A stretch of 64,000 bases of DNA from Planctomycetota bacterium (GTDB lineage: Bacteria > Planctomycetota > UBA1135 > GCA-002686595), in contig DUBE01000059.1 in NCBI GenBank assembly GCA_012960475.1, positions 150,374-214,373 of the forward strand, read 5' to 3'. Position numbers and translations under genes: made by a program. The stretch's first letter is position 1, and every line of letters starts with the position of its first letter. The notes below the pieces were generated by a model. The model was not told the DNA's origin and ran no database searches. It was given only the letters and a program-made list of their open reading frames with translations. This document shows, piece after piece, positions 56,627 to 64,000 of this stretch.

Positions 56627-58318
56627 TCACTCGCGCAGCAACTGGGCCTCGGTGACCGCAACCCGCCGCAGGTCTACGCCCTCCACAAAGCCGTTGACCA
56701 GATTGGGTACAAGTTCCTGATGAAAAGCGTCTGGTCCAGGGACTGGAAAATCGGTGCGCCAGTGAACCCCCCGGGACTCGCAGCGACCCAAGGCACTGAA
56801 GGTGGCCAGGCGCGCCACGGTCAGCATGTTGATCAGTTCCCAGGCCCGGGGACTCTCCAGAGGCAAGGCCTCCACCGCCCGAGCCCAGAAAGTCAAGCGC
56901 TTGAGGGCCTCCCCCAAAGCAGGGCCTGAACGCTGGACTCCCATATCGCGCCACATGAGCGACTTGAGGGAATAGGTCAGGTCATCGAGGTTGAGTTCCA
57001 CCTCATGCAGGGCATCCGGCGCGGACTCGTGGCGCAAGTGGTCCAGGCTGCTGACCGTCCCGTCAAATGCTGCGTTGGCTGCGCACCTGCCAGCCCGATT
57101 GCCCATCACCAAACCCTCAAGCAGACTGTTGGACCCTATGCGGTTGGCCCCGTGCAAGTTGGTGGAGGCGCACTCCCCCACCGCCCACAGACCAGGCACC
57201 GAAGTGCGGCCGTCCATGTCCACCGCCAGTCCGCCAATGTGATAGTGAGCCCCGGGACGCACAGGGATCGGGTCTTTGGCAATGTCGAGGCCAAAGAACC
57301 TGGCGATGCGGCTGACCGCTGGGAAGGCGCGGTGGGGATCGCTCCCAAGACCTGCCAGATGCAAGTAGACGCTGGTGTCTTCGGTGGCCACCATGCGCTC
57401 GAACACCGCCCGACTGACCACATCCCGGGGAGCGAGTTCGGCCGCAGGGTGATGGTCGGGCATGAACCGATAGCCGTTCTTGTCGCGCAGCTCAGCCCCC
57501 GCGCCGCGCACGATTTCGCTGATAAGGACCCGCGCGGCTCCGGCAATGTAGAGGCAGGTGGGATGAAACTGCACAAACTCCAGGTCGCGCTGCACAGCCC
57601 CCGAGCGTAGGCCCATGGCCAAGCCATCCCCTGTGGCCAGATCGGGGTTGGTGGTCTCGCGATAGAGTTGCCCGGACCCACCAGTGGCCAGGATCACCTC
57701 GCGTGCAGCGAAAGCGAAGCGCTGGCTCTTGAAATTGGACGCCAGGACCCCAACCACGCGTCCATCAGGATCGCTGAGCAGGTCAATGGCAAAATGCCTT
57801 TCAAATGTGCGGATGCGTGGGTGCTCTTCTAGTGCCTCGGTCAGAGCCCGTTGAATTTCGATGCCAGTGGAATCCCCGTGAGCGTGCACGATGCGCGCGT
57901 GACTGTGACCACCTTCTCGGGAAAGGCTCAGGTCTCCGTTTCCTTCCCGGTCGAACTTGGCGCCCAAGTCAAGCAACTCGTTCAAGGCCCGCGGCCCATC
58001 GCGCACCACATGTTGCACCACCTTGGGATCACTCAGGCCGCAACCAACGTCGAGAGTGTCCTGAGCATGGCTGTCGAAAGAATCTCGGGAGCCAGTCACG
58101 GCCGCCAGCCCGCCCTTGGCCCAACGCGTATTGCCCTCAAGCAACTTGCCCTTGGTCAGCACGGCAACGGAAGCTCCCGCCTCCGCCGCACGCAAAGCCG
58201 CAGTCCCCCCCGCAGATCCTCCACCCAACACCAGCACGTCGAAACGGAATTGGGGCACCTGCCGGGGATCGAACGGGACCAGATAACGACTGGCACCTAA
58301 GGAAAGGGATGCGTCCAA
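56627..58318 (-). CDS. nadB: L-aspartate oxidase, probable TTG start
   Basis: A 563-residue flavoenzyme that oxidises aspartate to iminoaspartate in NAD biosynthesis. The FAD-binding VLVLGGGSAGGTAA, the substrate region GHSHARIVHAHGD, and HYHIGGLAVDMDGRT and GLWAVGE..STNLHGANRIGSNSLLEGLV are typical. No ATG lies near the family start. A TTG at 58318 has GGAG nine bases upstream and is followed by SLGASRYLVPFDP, which fits. A TATAAT at 58345 to 58340 could be its -10 element. Confidence 0.93.
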   Translation of the reverse strand: MDASLSLGASRYLVPFDPRQVPQFRFDVLVLGGGSAGGTAALRAAEAGASVAVLTKGKLLEGNTRWAKGGLAAVTGSRDSFDSHAQDTLDVGCGLSDPKVVQHVVRDGPRALNELLDLGAKFDREGNGDLSLSREGGHSHARIVHAHGDSTGIEIQRALTEALEEHPRIRTFERHFAIDLLSDPDGRVVGVLASNFKSQRFAFAAREVILATGGSGQLYRETTNPDLATGDGLAMGLRSGAVQRDLEFVQFHPTCLYIAGAARVLISEIVRGAGAELRDKNGYRFMPDHHPAAELAPRDVVSRAVFERMVATEDTSVYLHLAGLGSDPHRAFPAVSRIARFFGLDIAKDPIPVRPGAHYHIGGLAVDMDGRTSVPGLWAVGECASTNLHGANRIGSNSLLEGLVMGNRAGRCAANAAFDGTVSSLDHLRHESAPDALHEVELNLDDLTYSLKSLMWRDMGVQRSGPALGEALKRLTFWARAVEALPLESPRAWELINMLTVARLATFSALGRCESRGVHWRTDFPVPGPDAFHQELVPNLVNGFVEGVDLRRVAVTEAQLLRE

Positions 58319-58339
58319 GAGGAAGAACTCCGAGGAATG

Positions 58340-58345
58340 ATTATA
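58340..58345 (-). promoter_or_regulatory. possible -10 element of nadB
   Basis: TATAAT reads on the minus strand 22 bases before the proposed TTG start. No good -35 hexamer lies at normal spacing, so the call is tentative. Confidence 0.35.
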
Positions 58346-58693
58346 GACCAGTCCGAGCGTGTCAGGAGCCACCGTTGGGGTGAGCTGTGATTGCCAGAGC
58401 TGGTTGTGGGCACAATGGCTGGGTACGGTTCCCCAGGCGGCAGCAAGAAGCGTGTCGAGGGGCCGGTCGCACTGGTCCCGGAGGGACTGTCTGCAACCAA
58501 GAGGCGAGCGCAGGCCTTCCTTGAGTAGAGCAGCAGGAGCCCCACGGCGTAGAACCCCCGACCCGACCCCGGTCCCTGAATGGCCGGCCAAGGGGCTGAG
58601 GCCTGCAAGTCGGGCAGCCGCCGGAAGCCCCTGAACACGAACCGGGCAAGCAAATAGCAGTCATAACCCCCTACCCGGTGGGGTTTTAGGCCA

Positions 58694-58767
58694 AAGACCG
58701 AACAAAACCCGTATTCGGGTCTTGTTCGGGTACCAAAAGCCGATACATTAGGTATCTGTTCGGTCTT
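58694..58767. promoter_or_regulatory. nested inverted repeats, candidate LexA-type operators
   Basis: Three related dyads lie in 74 bases. CCGAACAAAACCCG (58698 to 58711) pairs with CGGGTCTTGTTCGG (58716 to 58729) in 13 of 14 positions. GATAC/GTATC flanks five bases at 58742 to 58756. AAGACCGAACA (58694 to 58704) pairs exactly with TGTTCGGTCTT (58757 to 58767). The repeated half-site is TGTTCGG. They flank and overlap a plus-strand promoter upstream of lexA, so autoregulation by LexA is the simplest reading; no published planctomycete motif was used. Confidence 0.7.
58722..58749 (+). promoter_or_regulatory. predicted plus-strand promoter upstream of lexA
   Basis: TTGTTC (58722 to 58727) and TACATT (58744 to 58749) are 16 bases apart. 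Both hexamers lie inside the inverted repeats, the arrangement expected for a repressed promoter. Confidence 0.5.
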
Positions 58768-58833
58768 CATACTCCGGGATGGATTGCCTGATCCATCCTG
58801 GAGCCCTTCAACCCCAAAACGACAACAAGCATC

Positions 58834-58920
58834 ATGACCAAATTCGTCCAAGGCGCCCGCAAGGACCTGTGCAGCTACCTATTCATGGGATCCCTCGTCA
58901 TCTGCACCTTCCTGGTTTGA
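58834..58920 (+). CDS. candidate 28-residue membrane peptide upstream of lexA
   Basis: A frame of 28 codons (MTKFVQGARKDLCSYLFMGS and then LVICTFLV). It has a basic start and a hydrophobic C-terminal half long enough to reach into a membrane. It begins about 85 bases after the predicted promoter and lies 220 bases before lexA. Small SOS-induced membrane peptides that block division are known in other bacteria (for example SidA of Caulobacter), but similarity here is only in size, hydrophobicity and place. No strong ribosome binding site is seen. Confidence 0.4.
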   Translation: MTKFVQGARKDLCSYLFMGSLVICTFLV

Positions 58921-59140
58921 ATCAGAGGGGCGCGGCTCTTCCGGGCTTGAATCATGGGCTGGGGCCAATCAACCTGACCCACTCAATCTGGCCCAATCAA
59001 CCTGGAGACCCAGAAACCAGCGAACACGAGTACCCCTTTGGTCAGACGAATCAGGACCACAGCCCGGTCAACCTGACCGAAAGATAGAGACAGAAGACTC
59101 AGCGCAAGGCCGACCACCTCAGTCAATCACCAGCCAACCA

Positions 59141-59827
59141 ATGAACTCCGCCCCCCTGACGAAACGCCAACGGCAGATCCTGAGCTTCTACCAGGAGTAT
59201 GTCTCCGAGCAAGGCATGAGCCCAACCCTTGAAGAGGTGGCCAACCAGTTCGGAATCACCAAGGTCACGATCTTCGGTCATGTGGAAGAACTGGTGCGCA
59301 AGAACTTCTTGCGCCGTGACCGCAAAGGCACCAGTCGCAGCATTCAAATCATGGGCCCCGATCAGGGCACGAATCAGAGCTCATTCGACCCGAACAGGGC
59401 CGCGGGCCAGGACTCTTTCGCCAGCTCCTCACAGGGGGCCTCAGATCGCTCCCTCGTACTACAGATTGTCGGCCAGATCGCCGCAGGTACTGCCATCGAG
59501 GCCATCGAAGACCCACAGGATCTGGATCTATCCGAGCTGATTCCGGACCACGCAGATGTCTACGCCCTGCGCGTCAAGGGTACGTCCATGATCGAAGACG
59601 CCATCGCCGACGGGGATTTGGTCCTGGTCGAGCGCCGCAGCCAGGCCCGCAACGGCGAAACCGTGGTAGCCGCCCTGCCCCCGGATGGGGAAGTCACGCT
59701 CAAACGCTACTACGCCGAAGACGGTCACATTCGCCTTCAGCCAGCCAACTCAAGCATGGAACCAATCATTGTGGAAGGCGATGTGGAAATCCAAGGAGTC
59801 GTGATCAGCGTGATCCGCAGGCTGTAG
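59141..59827 (+). CDS. lexA: LexA repressor
   Basis: A 228-residue SOS repressor. The N-terminal winged helix reads LTKRQRQIL.F...Y....G.SPTLEEVANQFGI with residues 7 to 65. The cleavage site is A115-G116 (IAAGTAIEA), with catalytic S149 in GTSMIEDAI and K188 in VTLKRYY. The linker (about 72 to 105) is longer and more Ser/Gln-rich than usual. RecA-stimulated self-cleavage is expected from the intact site. The candidate operators lie about 370 bases upstream. Confidence 0.95.
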   Translation: MNSAPLTKRQRQILSFYQEYVSEQGMSPTLEEVANQFGITKVTIFGHVEELVRKNFLRRDRKGTSRSIQIMGPDQGTNQSSFDPNRAAGQDSFASSSQGASDRSLVLQIVGQIAAGTAIEAIEDPQDLDLSELIPDHADVYALRVKGTSMIEDAIADGDLVLVERRSQARNGETVVAALPPDGEVTLKRYYAEDGHIRLQPANSSMEPIIVEGDVEIQGVVISVIRRL

Positions 59828-60272
59828 GCCTCCAGCGGAGAATCCCAGACTGTCTGCATTCGCCTGGCGGGACGATTTGCAAGACCAACCAAACACAGAA
59901 CACACACCTCACCCAAGGTCCAATCCCCCCAAGGAACACTCGGGCTGCCAAGCGGGGCCATCCACCCCGTGCGCCCGGTGAGCCGCTGTCATGGTCGGCA
60001 GCGGCTGGTGCGGTGGGGCCGCCTCTCTTGGGAGGCGGCCCCTGTACCACCAGCCAGAAGTAGATGATCTCGTCGGGCTCAGGTATGAGTGCAAGACCTG
60101 GTCAAGAATGACCGCCAGGACAACGTCTCCTGGTCAGAGCCTGGTCCCAGAATCCCCGCAAACGAATCGGCGCGATTCCATGCTGCGGTCCAAGACCCAC
60201 GACTCGCTGATACTCCCTGAACCACGGGAGGCTGAGTAACAGACCGCCTCGCCAGGAGGTACAGAACAACCG
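59828..60272. other. region between lexA and the serine hydrolase remnant
   Basis: About 445 bases with one GC-rich hairpin and no recognised gene. The missing N-terminal part of the serine hydrolase is not found here. Confidence 0.5.
60015..60042 (+). terminator. GC-rich hairpin downstream of lexA
   Basis: An 11-bp perfect stem GGGGCCGCCTC/GAGGCGGCCCC with a 6-base loop starts about 190 bases after the lexA stop. No T-run follows. It may end the lexA transcript. Confidence 0.45.
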
Positions 60273-60554
60273 TTGCTCTACCTACACCTCACCGCTATCG
60301 GGGCAGGCGTCATGCGGCACGCCCCATCCTTGCCCGACGCTGACATGTGGGGCTATGGCTATCACTGGTGGGTTGGGCGTTTATCCAGCGGCCAACCCGT
60401 GGTTGCGGCCATGGGCAATGGCAACCAACGGCTGTACCTACTGCCCGAGCAAAAAATAGGCATCACCCTGCTGGCGGGGCAATACAACCAAAAAGTGAAA
60501 CGCAGCAACGAGCTGCTGATGCGTGTCGTATCAGCTCTTAAGCGCAAGCGTTGA
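60273..60554 (+). pseudogene. C-terminal remnant of a beta-lactamase-like serine hydrolase
   Basis: Only about 90 residues remain. They match the end of class C beta-lactamase-type serine hydrolases: GYGYHWWVGRL...G.PVVAAMGNGNQRLYLLPEQKIGITLLAGQYN, the usual YG..WW.....AAGNGGQR....P....VV...G.YN ending. The catalytic SxxK and YxN parts (normally several hundred residues upstream) are absent from the preceding sequence. The first in-frame start is a TTG at 60273. This is best read as a decayed or truncated gene. Confidence 0.75.
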
Positions 60555-60653
60555 TGGGCACACAGGTCCTAGTGCGCCTCGCGCTGTTGTTCAGAGGGGT
60601 CTTTGGGCTGCTTACCAGATCAAGCCTGAGACGACTCCTGTACAGTGATCCCC

Positions 60654-61746
60654 ATGAGAATTGCGCTTCCTTTGCTCCTCTTGGTTCTGGGCCTGGGGTT
60701 CTGGTGCTTGCAACGGGGCGAACAGGCAAGCGTGATAACCAGGCAGCCGGAGGTTCTGGGAGGCAATGAGATCGCCCCAGAATTGACCTTGGCCGGGGCG
60801 GTCGATGTCAGCCAAGAGCCTCTCGTAGACCCTGCACCCCGGGCGCCGGTGGAGTCAGCCGAGGAGACTCCAGCCGATGGCCGTTTTTCCGACGCGCCCA
60901 CCACGACCTTGACTGGCCGCGTGATTTGGCCCGAGGGCTTTCGAGACATGCAGCTTTCCGTCTGCCTGCAACGGGGGAGGTTCAAACGCCTCTTGCCTGT
61001 CAAGCAGGACGGATCTTACCGCCTCGAAGGAGTCAGGCGGGGGCCTTGCACGATCTCTGCCCTTCTTGCGGCCCAGTTTGGGGACAACTCGATTGGCCAT
61101 ATTTCTATCGAGATCCCCGAGGTCGAGTTTTGGACGGCCCCGGACTTTGACATCAGCCAGCTTGCCAAGAGGATCACTGTGCTGGTCACAGACCCCAGGG
61201 GTGAGCACATTCCGGGAGCGATTGGGGCCTTACAATTTCCCCTATCAAGAGCAGATTTGGGTCAGTGCGGGCAAAGTAACACTGACCTCCACGCGCTCAC
61301 CCGAACCCGCCTGGTTCGCTGCCCCCGGGTACGGATTGGTTCACTGGGAGAACCTAAGAGATGGGGATCAGATTGTCTTGAGCTCGGCCCCGGTCACGAC
61401 CTTGGAAATCACCAATCCAGAGGCTCTCCCTCTTCCGCCACTCGAGCTTTGGGTGCGTGCGGGGGGAGCATCTGACGGCACGCTCTACCAATTGCGAGAC
61501 TGCATCGAGGCCGATCCTGTTTCGCTTACCCCGGACGGTTTCGCCAACCTGCCCACACCGGCGCCCGGATTGAGGACCTTGGAGGTAGCCATGCGCAGGG
61601 ACGGCAAGCCCATCGCGGTTGGATCACTCGATGGTGTACTCGACCGGGCCGAGATTGTGGTCCCAAAAGCCGGCTCGCCCAAGCCTATTCAAATCACCAT
61701 CGACTCCGAAGAGCTGCAGGCGATTCTGGCCAAGCTCCCCCGTTAG
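60654..61746 (+). pseudogene. putative exported protein gene broken by a frameshift
   Basis: The frame starts at MRIALPLLLLVLGLGFWCLQ (ATG 60654), a signal or anchor helix, followed by an acidic Pro-rich linker. A beta-rich part comes next (TTTLTGRVIWPEGF, LPVKQDGSYRLEGVRRGPCTI) that resembles carboxypeptidase-regulatory-like domains. At the GGGG run 61224 to 61227 the sensible reading moves to the +1 frame and continues through PYNFPYQEQIWVSAGKVTL to the stop at 61746. Removing one G joins the two halves. It is either a true inactivating change or a base-calling error; function is unknown. Confidence 0.7.
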
Positions 61747-61980
61747 GGCCGCGCCGTTTTTGAGCTGCAGCCTGCCCCGGGAATGTATGCTGGCAGCATG
61801 GCCCACGGACCAACCCTCTCCCGCGGATGAGTGAACCACACTCAATCCAAGAACCACTTCACCCACGGTGTCCGACGAGCCCCGAAATGATGGTTATCAC
61901 GGCCGCCAAGAAGGTAGCATTGGACCCCAATCGACCGAGTTGACCACTGTACCTAAATCTGAGACTTTGGGGATTGAGGC

Positions 61981-63063
61981 ATGGAGAGAGCTGCTAAGAG
62001 GCACAAGGATGCGACAGCAATTGATGAGGACTTGGTTTCGTCAATCTGCATGAGCGGCTGGCGACGGTGGTTGCGCAAAATTCTTGCACTCTCGCTGGGG
62101 TTTGTTGTGGCGATGATATTCGCAGAAGTGTTCTTGCGCGTCGCGGGGGTTGTGAGGAATGTTGGCCCGTCGTACACCGTCTACGACGCTCATCTCGGAA
62201 AGCGCCTAAAGAGAAATTTATCATGTCTTCGCCACACACCGGAGTTCTCTATACAAGTCTCCACAAACTCCCTTGGTTTCCGTGGACCCGAACCGAAGGG
62301 TAACGAAGAGGGCGGAATAGTGTTCATCGGAGATTCGTTCACGATGGGGCACGGGGTTAGCGATGGCGAAGAGTATCCTGCGCTGGTATTCCGAATGCTG
62401 TCGGAGCATCTCGATGGTGGAGTGATCCCCGTTGTAAACATGGGAATGGGCGACAATGGCAATGGCCGATGGATCAAATTGCTACGCGAAGAAGTCGCTC
62501 AATTCAAACCACGGCTCGTCGTCCTGCAGGTCTGCGGGAACGACTTCCGTGACAATACAAACGAGCGACTGTTCCGCCTCAATGGAAACGAGCAGTTGCA
62601 AGAACTACCTATCCCTGCCAGGTCCTGGAAACGCCGCGTTCAGTCAATGATCGAATTCCTGCCGGGGGTCGCGTACTCGCACGTCTTCTGCTTAGTCAAG
62701 CAGGTGGTGTCCAAGTCTGGCGGTGGTGGCCAGAAAGCGAGTGACACTCACAATGAACAGGTCGCGTCTGATGAGCCCACACCTGCCGAGAAACTCACGC
62801 GTGCTTTGATTCGTCGTTCGGTCGAGATCTGTCATTCGCAAGGATGGCCGATCGTCATTCTTGTGGTTGAAGACGGGTGGAATGGTCAAACATTCGATTT
62901 TCTCGCGCGCGACCCCTCCTTGCACCTGGTGACCATCCCCTCAAAAAAAGAGCGGCCGGACATATACTTCCTAAATGACGGCCACTGGAATAGCACCGGT
63001 CATGAGTACGTGGGAAATCTGATGGTGGAGGTGATTGCCGGGCTTCCTCAATTTAGGATGTAG
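61981..63063 (+). CDS. SGNH/GDSL-type hydrolase, membrane-anchored
   Basis: A 360-residue protein with one membrane helix (about 33 to 55) and an extracytoplasmic SGNH domain. Block I is GDSFTMGHG (Ser119), block III GND (186 to 188) and block V DGHWNSTGH (333 to 341). Related proteins act as esterases or acyl transferases on envelope polysaccharides. The start at 61981 has GGGGA seven bases upstream; an internal ATG at 62050 is an alternative. The gene is visibly richer in A and T than its neighbours, and no partner genes are adjacent, which suggests acquisition by transfer. Confidence 0.85.
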   Translation: MERAAKRHKDATAIDEDLVSSICMSGWRRWLRKILALSLGFVVAMIFAEVFLRVAGVVRNVGPSYTVYDAHLGKRLKRNLSCLRHTPEFSIQVSTNSLGFRGPEPKGNEEGGIVFIGDSFTMGHGVSDGEEYPALVFRMLSEHLDGGVIPVVNMGMGDNGNGRWIKLLREEVAQFKPRLVVLQVCGNDFRDNTNERLFRLNGNEQLQELPIPARSWKRRVQSMIEFLPGVAYSHVFCLVKQVVSKSGGGGQKASDTHNEQVASDEPTPAEKLTRALIRRSVEICHSQGWPIVILVVEDGWNGQTFDFLARDPSLHLVTIPSKKERPDIYFLNDGHWNSTGHEYVGNLMVEVIAGLPQFRM

Positions 63064-63362
63064 GTTCGGATAACGTAGGCTATTGTGAGCGCTGTCGAGG
63101 CACGCGCATGCCTTCGCACAGCGAGCTCGAGTCCAAGACACCCCCGTTCAACCGGGGCACTTTGCTGGAGGAGCCTCATCTGGACCGGCCCTTCGTGACC
63201 ATCTTGGGTGACGAGGTCTCCGGGCGCACAGCTCGGGAACACTCCCGGCACCTCAGTGTGCCCCTACCCCTCATGTACCCAAACTCTCATAGGCACTGGA
63301 CGCGTTTCAGGGGGCACACCAGTCCTTCTGGAGGATGAATTCTGCGCCCCAGACGAAGGCAT
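63064..63362. other. region between the SGNH gene and the rRNA operon end
   Basis: About 300 bases. A plus-strand frame is open from 63108 to 63338 but matches nothing I know, and no RNA gene is seen. It looks like spacer or decayed sequence. Confidence 0.45.
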
Positions 63363-63406
63363 AAAAAAAGCCGCCCGCTGCTCCCCAAGGGGTGCAACGG
63401 GCGGCT
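63363..63406 (-). terminator. intrinsic terminator of the rRNA operon
   Basis: On the minus strand an 18-bp stem with two mismatches (AGCCGCCCGTTGCACCCC and GGGGAGCAGCGGGCGGCT) with a 2-base loop is followed directly by seven T. It lies eight bases past the 5S gene, which marks the operon end. Confidence 0.95.
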
Positions 63407-63413
63407 AGGAAAA

Positions 63414-63520
63414 CCCGGCAATGACCTACTTTCGCGCATAGCACTATCATCGGCGGCACTTGCTTGACGACCGTGTTCGGGATGGGAACGGGTATGGCCA
63501 AGTACCTATAGTCACCGGGA
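63414..63520 (-). rRNA. 5S ribosomal RNA
   Basis: About 107 bases. The minus strand contains CCCATCCCGAACACGG and the 3' part GCGCGAAAGTAGGTCATTGC, both hallmarks of 5S rRNA, and complementary ends (CCCGGTGAC near the 5' end, GTCATTGCCGGG at the 3' end). Exact ends are approximate. Confidence 0.95.
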
Positions 63521-63675
63521 ATAAGGGGCCTAGAGCTGCATGGATATCCATAAGGATTGATCCGCAGCTCTAGGCTGGAGAAGATGGTTCGAAGTCTGCA
63601 TCAGTCACCCAAGAATGGGCAACCTTCTGCCACTCACCAGGAGGCCAAATGGCCTGCTGATAGAATGGGAGAAGG

Positions 63676-64000
<325 letters not shown>

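Larger units (their letters stand above)
58319..58833. other. nadB-lexA divergent region
   Basis: About 515 bases. The nadB-proximal half has no recognised RNA or protein gene, though the nadB frame stays open upstream to 58591. The lexA-proximal part holds a series of inverted repeats and a predicted promoter, listed separately. Confidence 0.5.

Noticed and set aside
58319..58591. 91-codon N-terminal extension of NadB from the ATG at 58591
   Set aside because: NadB proteins begin near the RYLVPFDP segment, and a TTG with a well-placed GGAG explains the start.
58394..58640. Structured RNA such as SRP RNA or tmRNA upstream of nadB
   Set aside because: No conserved SRP loop (GGAAGCAGC-type) or tRNA-like ends could be found on either strand.
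59991..60239. 82-codon plus-strand frame after lexA
   Set aside because: It spans the GC-rich hairpin and does not resemble any protein, including the missing part of the serine hydrolase.
63108..63338. 76-codon plus-strand frame near the rRNA operon
   Set aside because: No motif, no clear ribosome binding site and no family resemblance.

Overview
The window looks like a chromosome segment from a free-living, Gram-negative-type bacterium, most likely a member of the Planctomycetota. This rests on planctomycete-like RNA polymerase and NadB sequences, a fused SecDF, the lack of ribosomal protein L30 in the spc cluster, and Mla/MCE lipid-transport genes that imply an outer membrane. Base composition is moderately GC-rich. 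No phylogeny could be run, so the phylum is an inference.

About half of the window (1 to 33.4 kb, all on the minus strand) is information-processing machinery. Read in the direction of transcription (right to left) it holds: a promoter and four tRNA genes, Thr(TGT), Tyr(GTA), Gly(TCC) and Thr(GGT), then tuf, rpmG, secE, nusG, rplK-A-J-L and rpoB-rpoC; a second promoter and rpsL-rpsG, closed by a long hairpin; three unusual genes, namely a secreted protein of unknown function, a Tsr3/DUF367-like protein and a divergent EF-G; then a third promoter and the S10-spc run rpsJ, rplC-D-W-B, rpsS, rplV, rpsC, rplP, rpmC, rpsQ, rplN-X-E, rpsN, rpsH, rplF-R, rpsE, rplO, secY, adk and the start of infA. 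The tRNA-tuf order is the one known from E. coli thrU-tyrU-glyT-thrT-tufB. rpmD and map are absent from the spc part. L15 and RpoC both carry long C-terminal pentapeptide tails encoded by 15-bp tandem repeats.

From 33.6 to 50 kb lie mixed housekeeping and envelope genes: a mutS2 / response regulator / aroC operon; a cystathionine gamma-synthase/lyase-type enzyme; a family 2 glycosyltransferase; an HU/IHF-like protein; a trpS / lipoprotein / TPR / dtd operon; and, divergent from trpS, a lipoprotein full of W-P-aromatic repeats followed by mlaE-mlaF-mlaD. ribE closes this part.

From 50 to 59.8 kb are trmD-rplS-secDF-lysM on the plus strand, nadB-hflX on the minus strand and lexA on the plus strand. 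The nadB-lexA intergenic region contains nested inverted repeats over a predicted promoter and a 28-codon candidate small membrane peptide, which would fit an SOS-controlled unit.

The last 4 kb are less settled: a C-terminal remnant of a beta-lactamase-like serine hydrolase, a secreted protein gene broken by one extra G, an AT-richer SGNH-hydrolase gene, and then the 3' part of an rRNA operon on the minus strand (23S, 5S and a strong intrinsic terminator).
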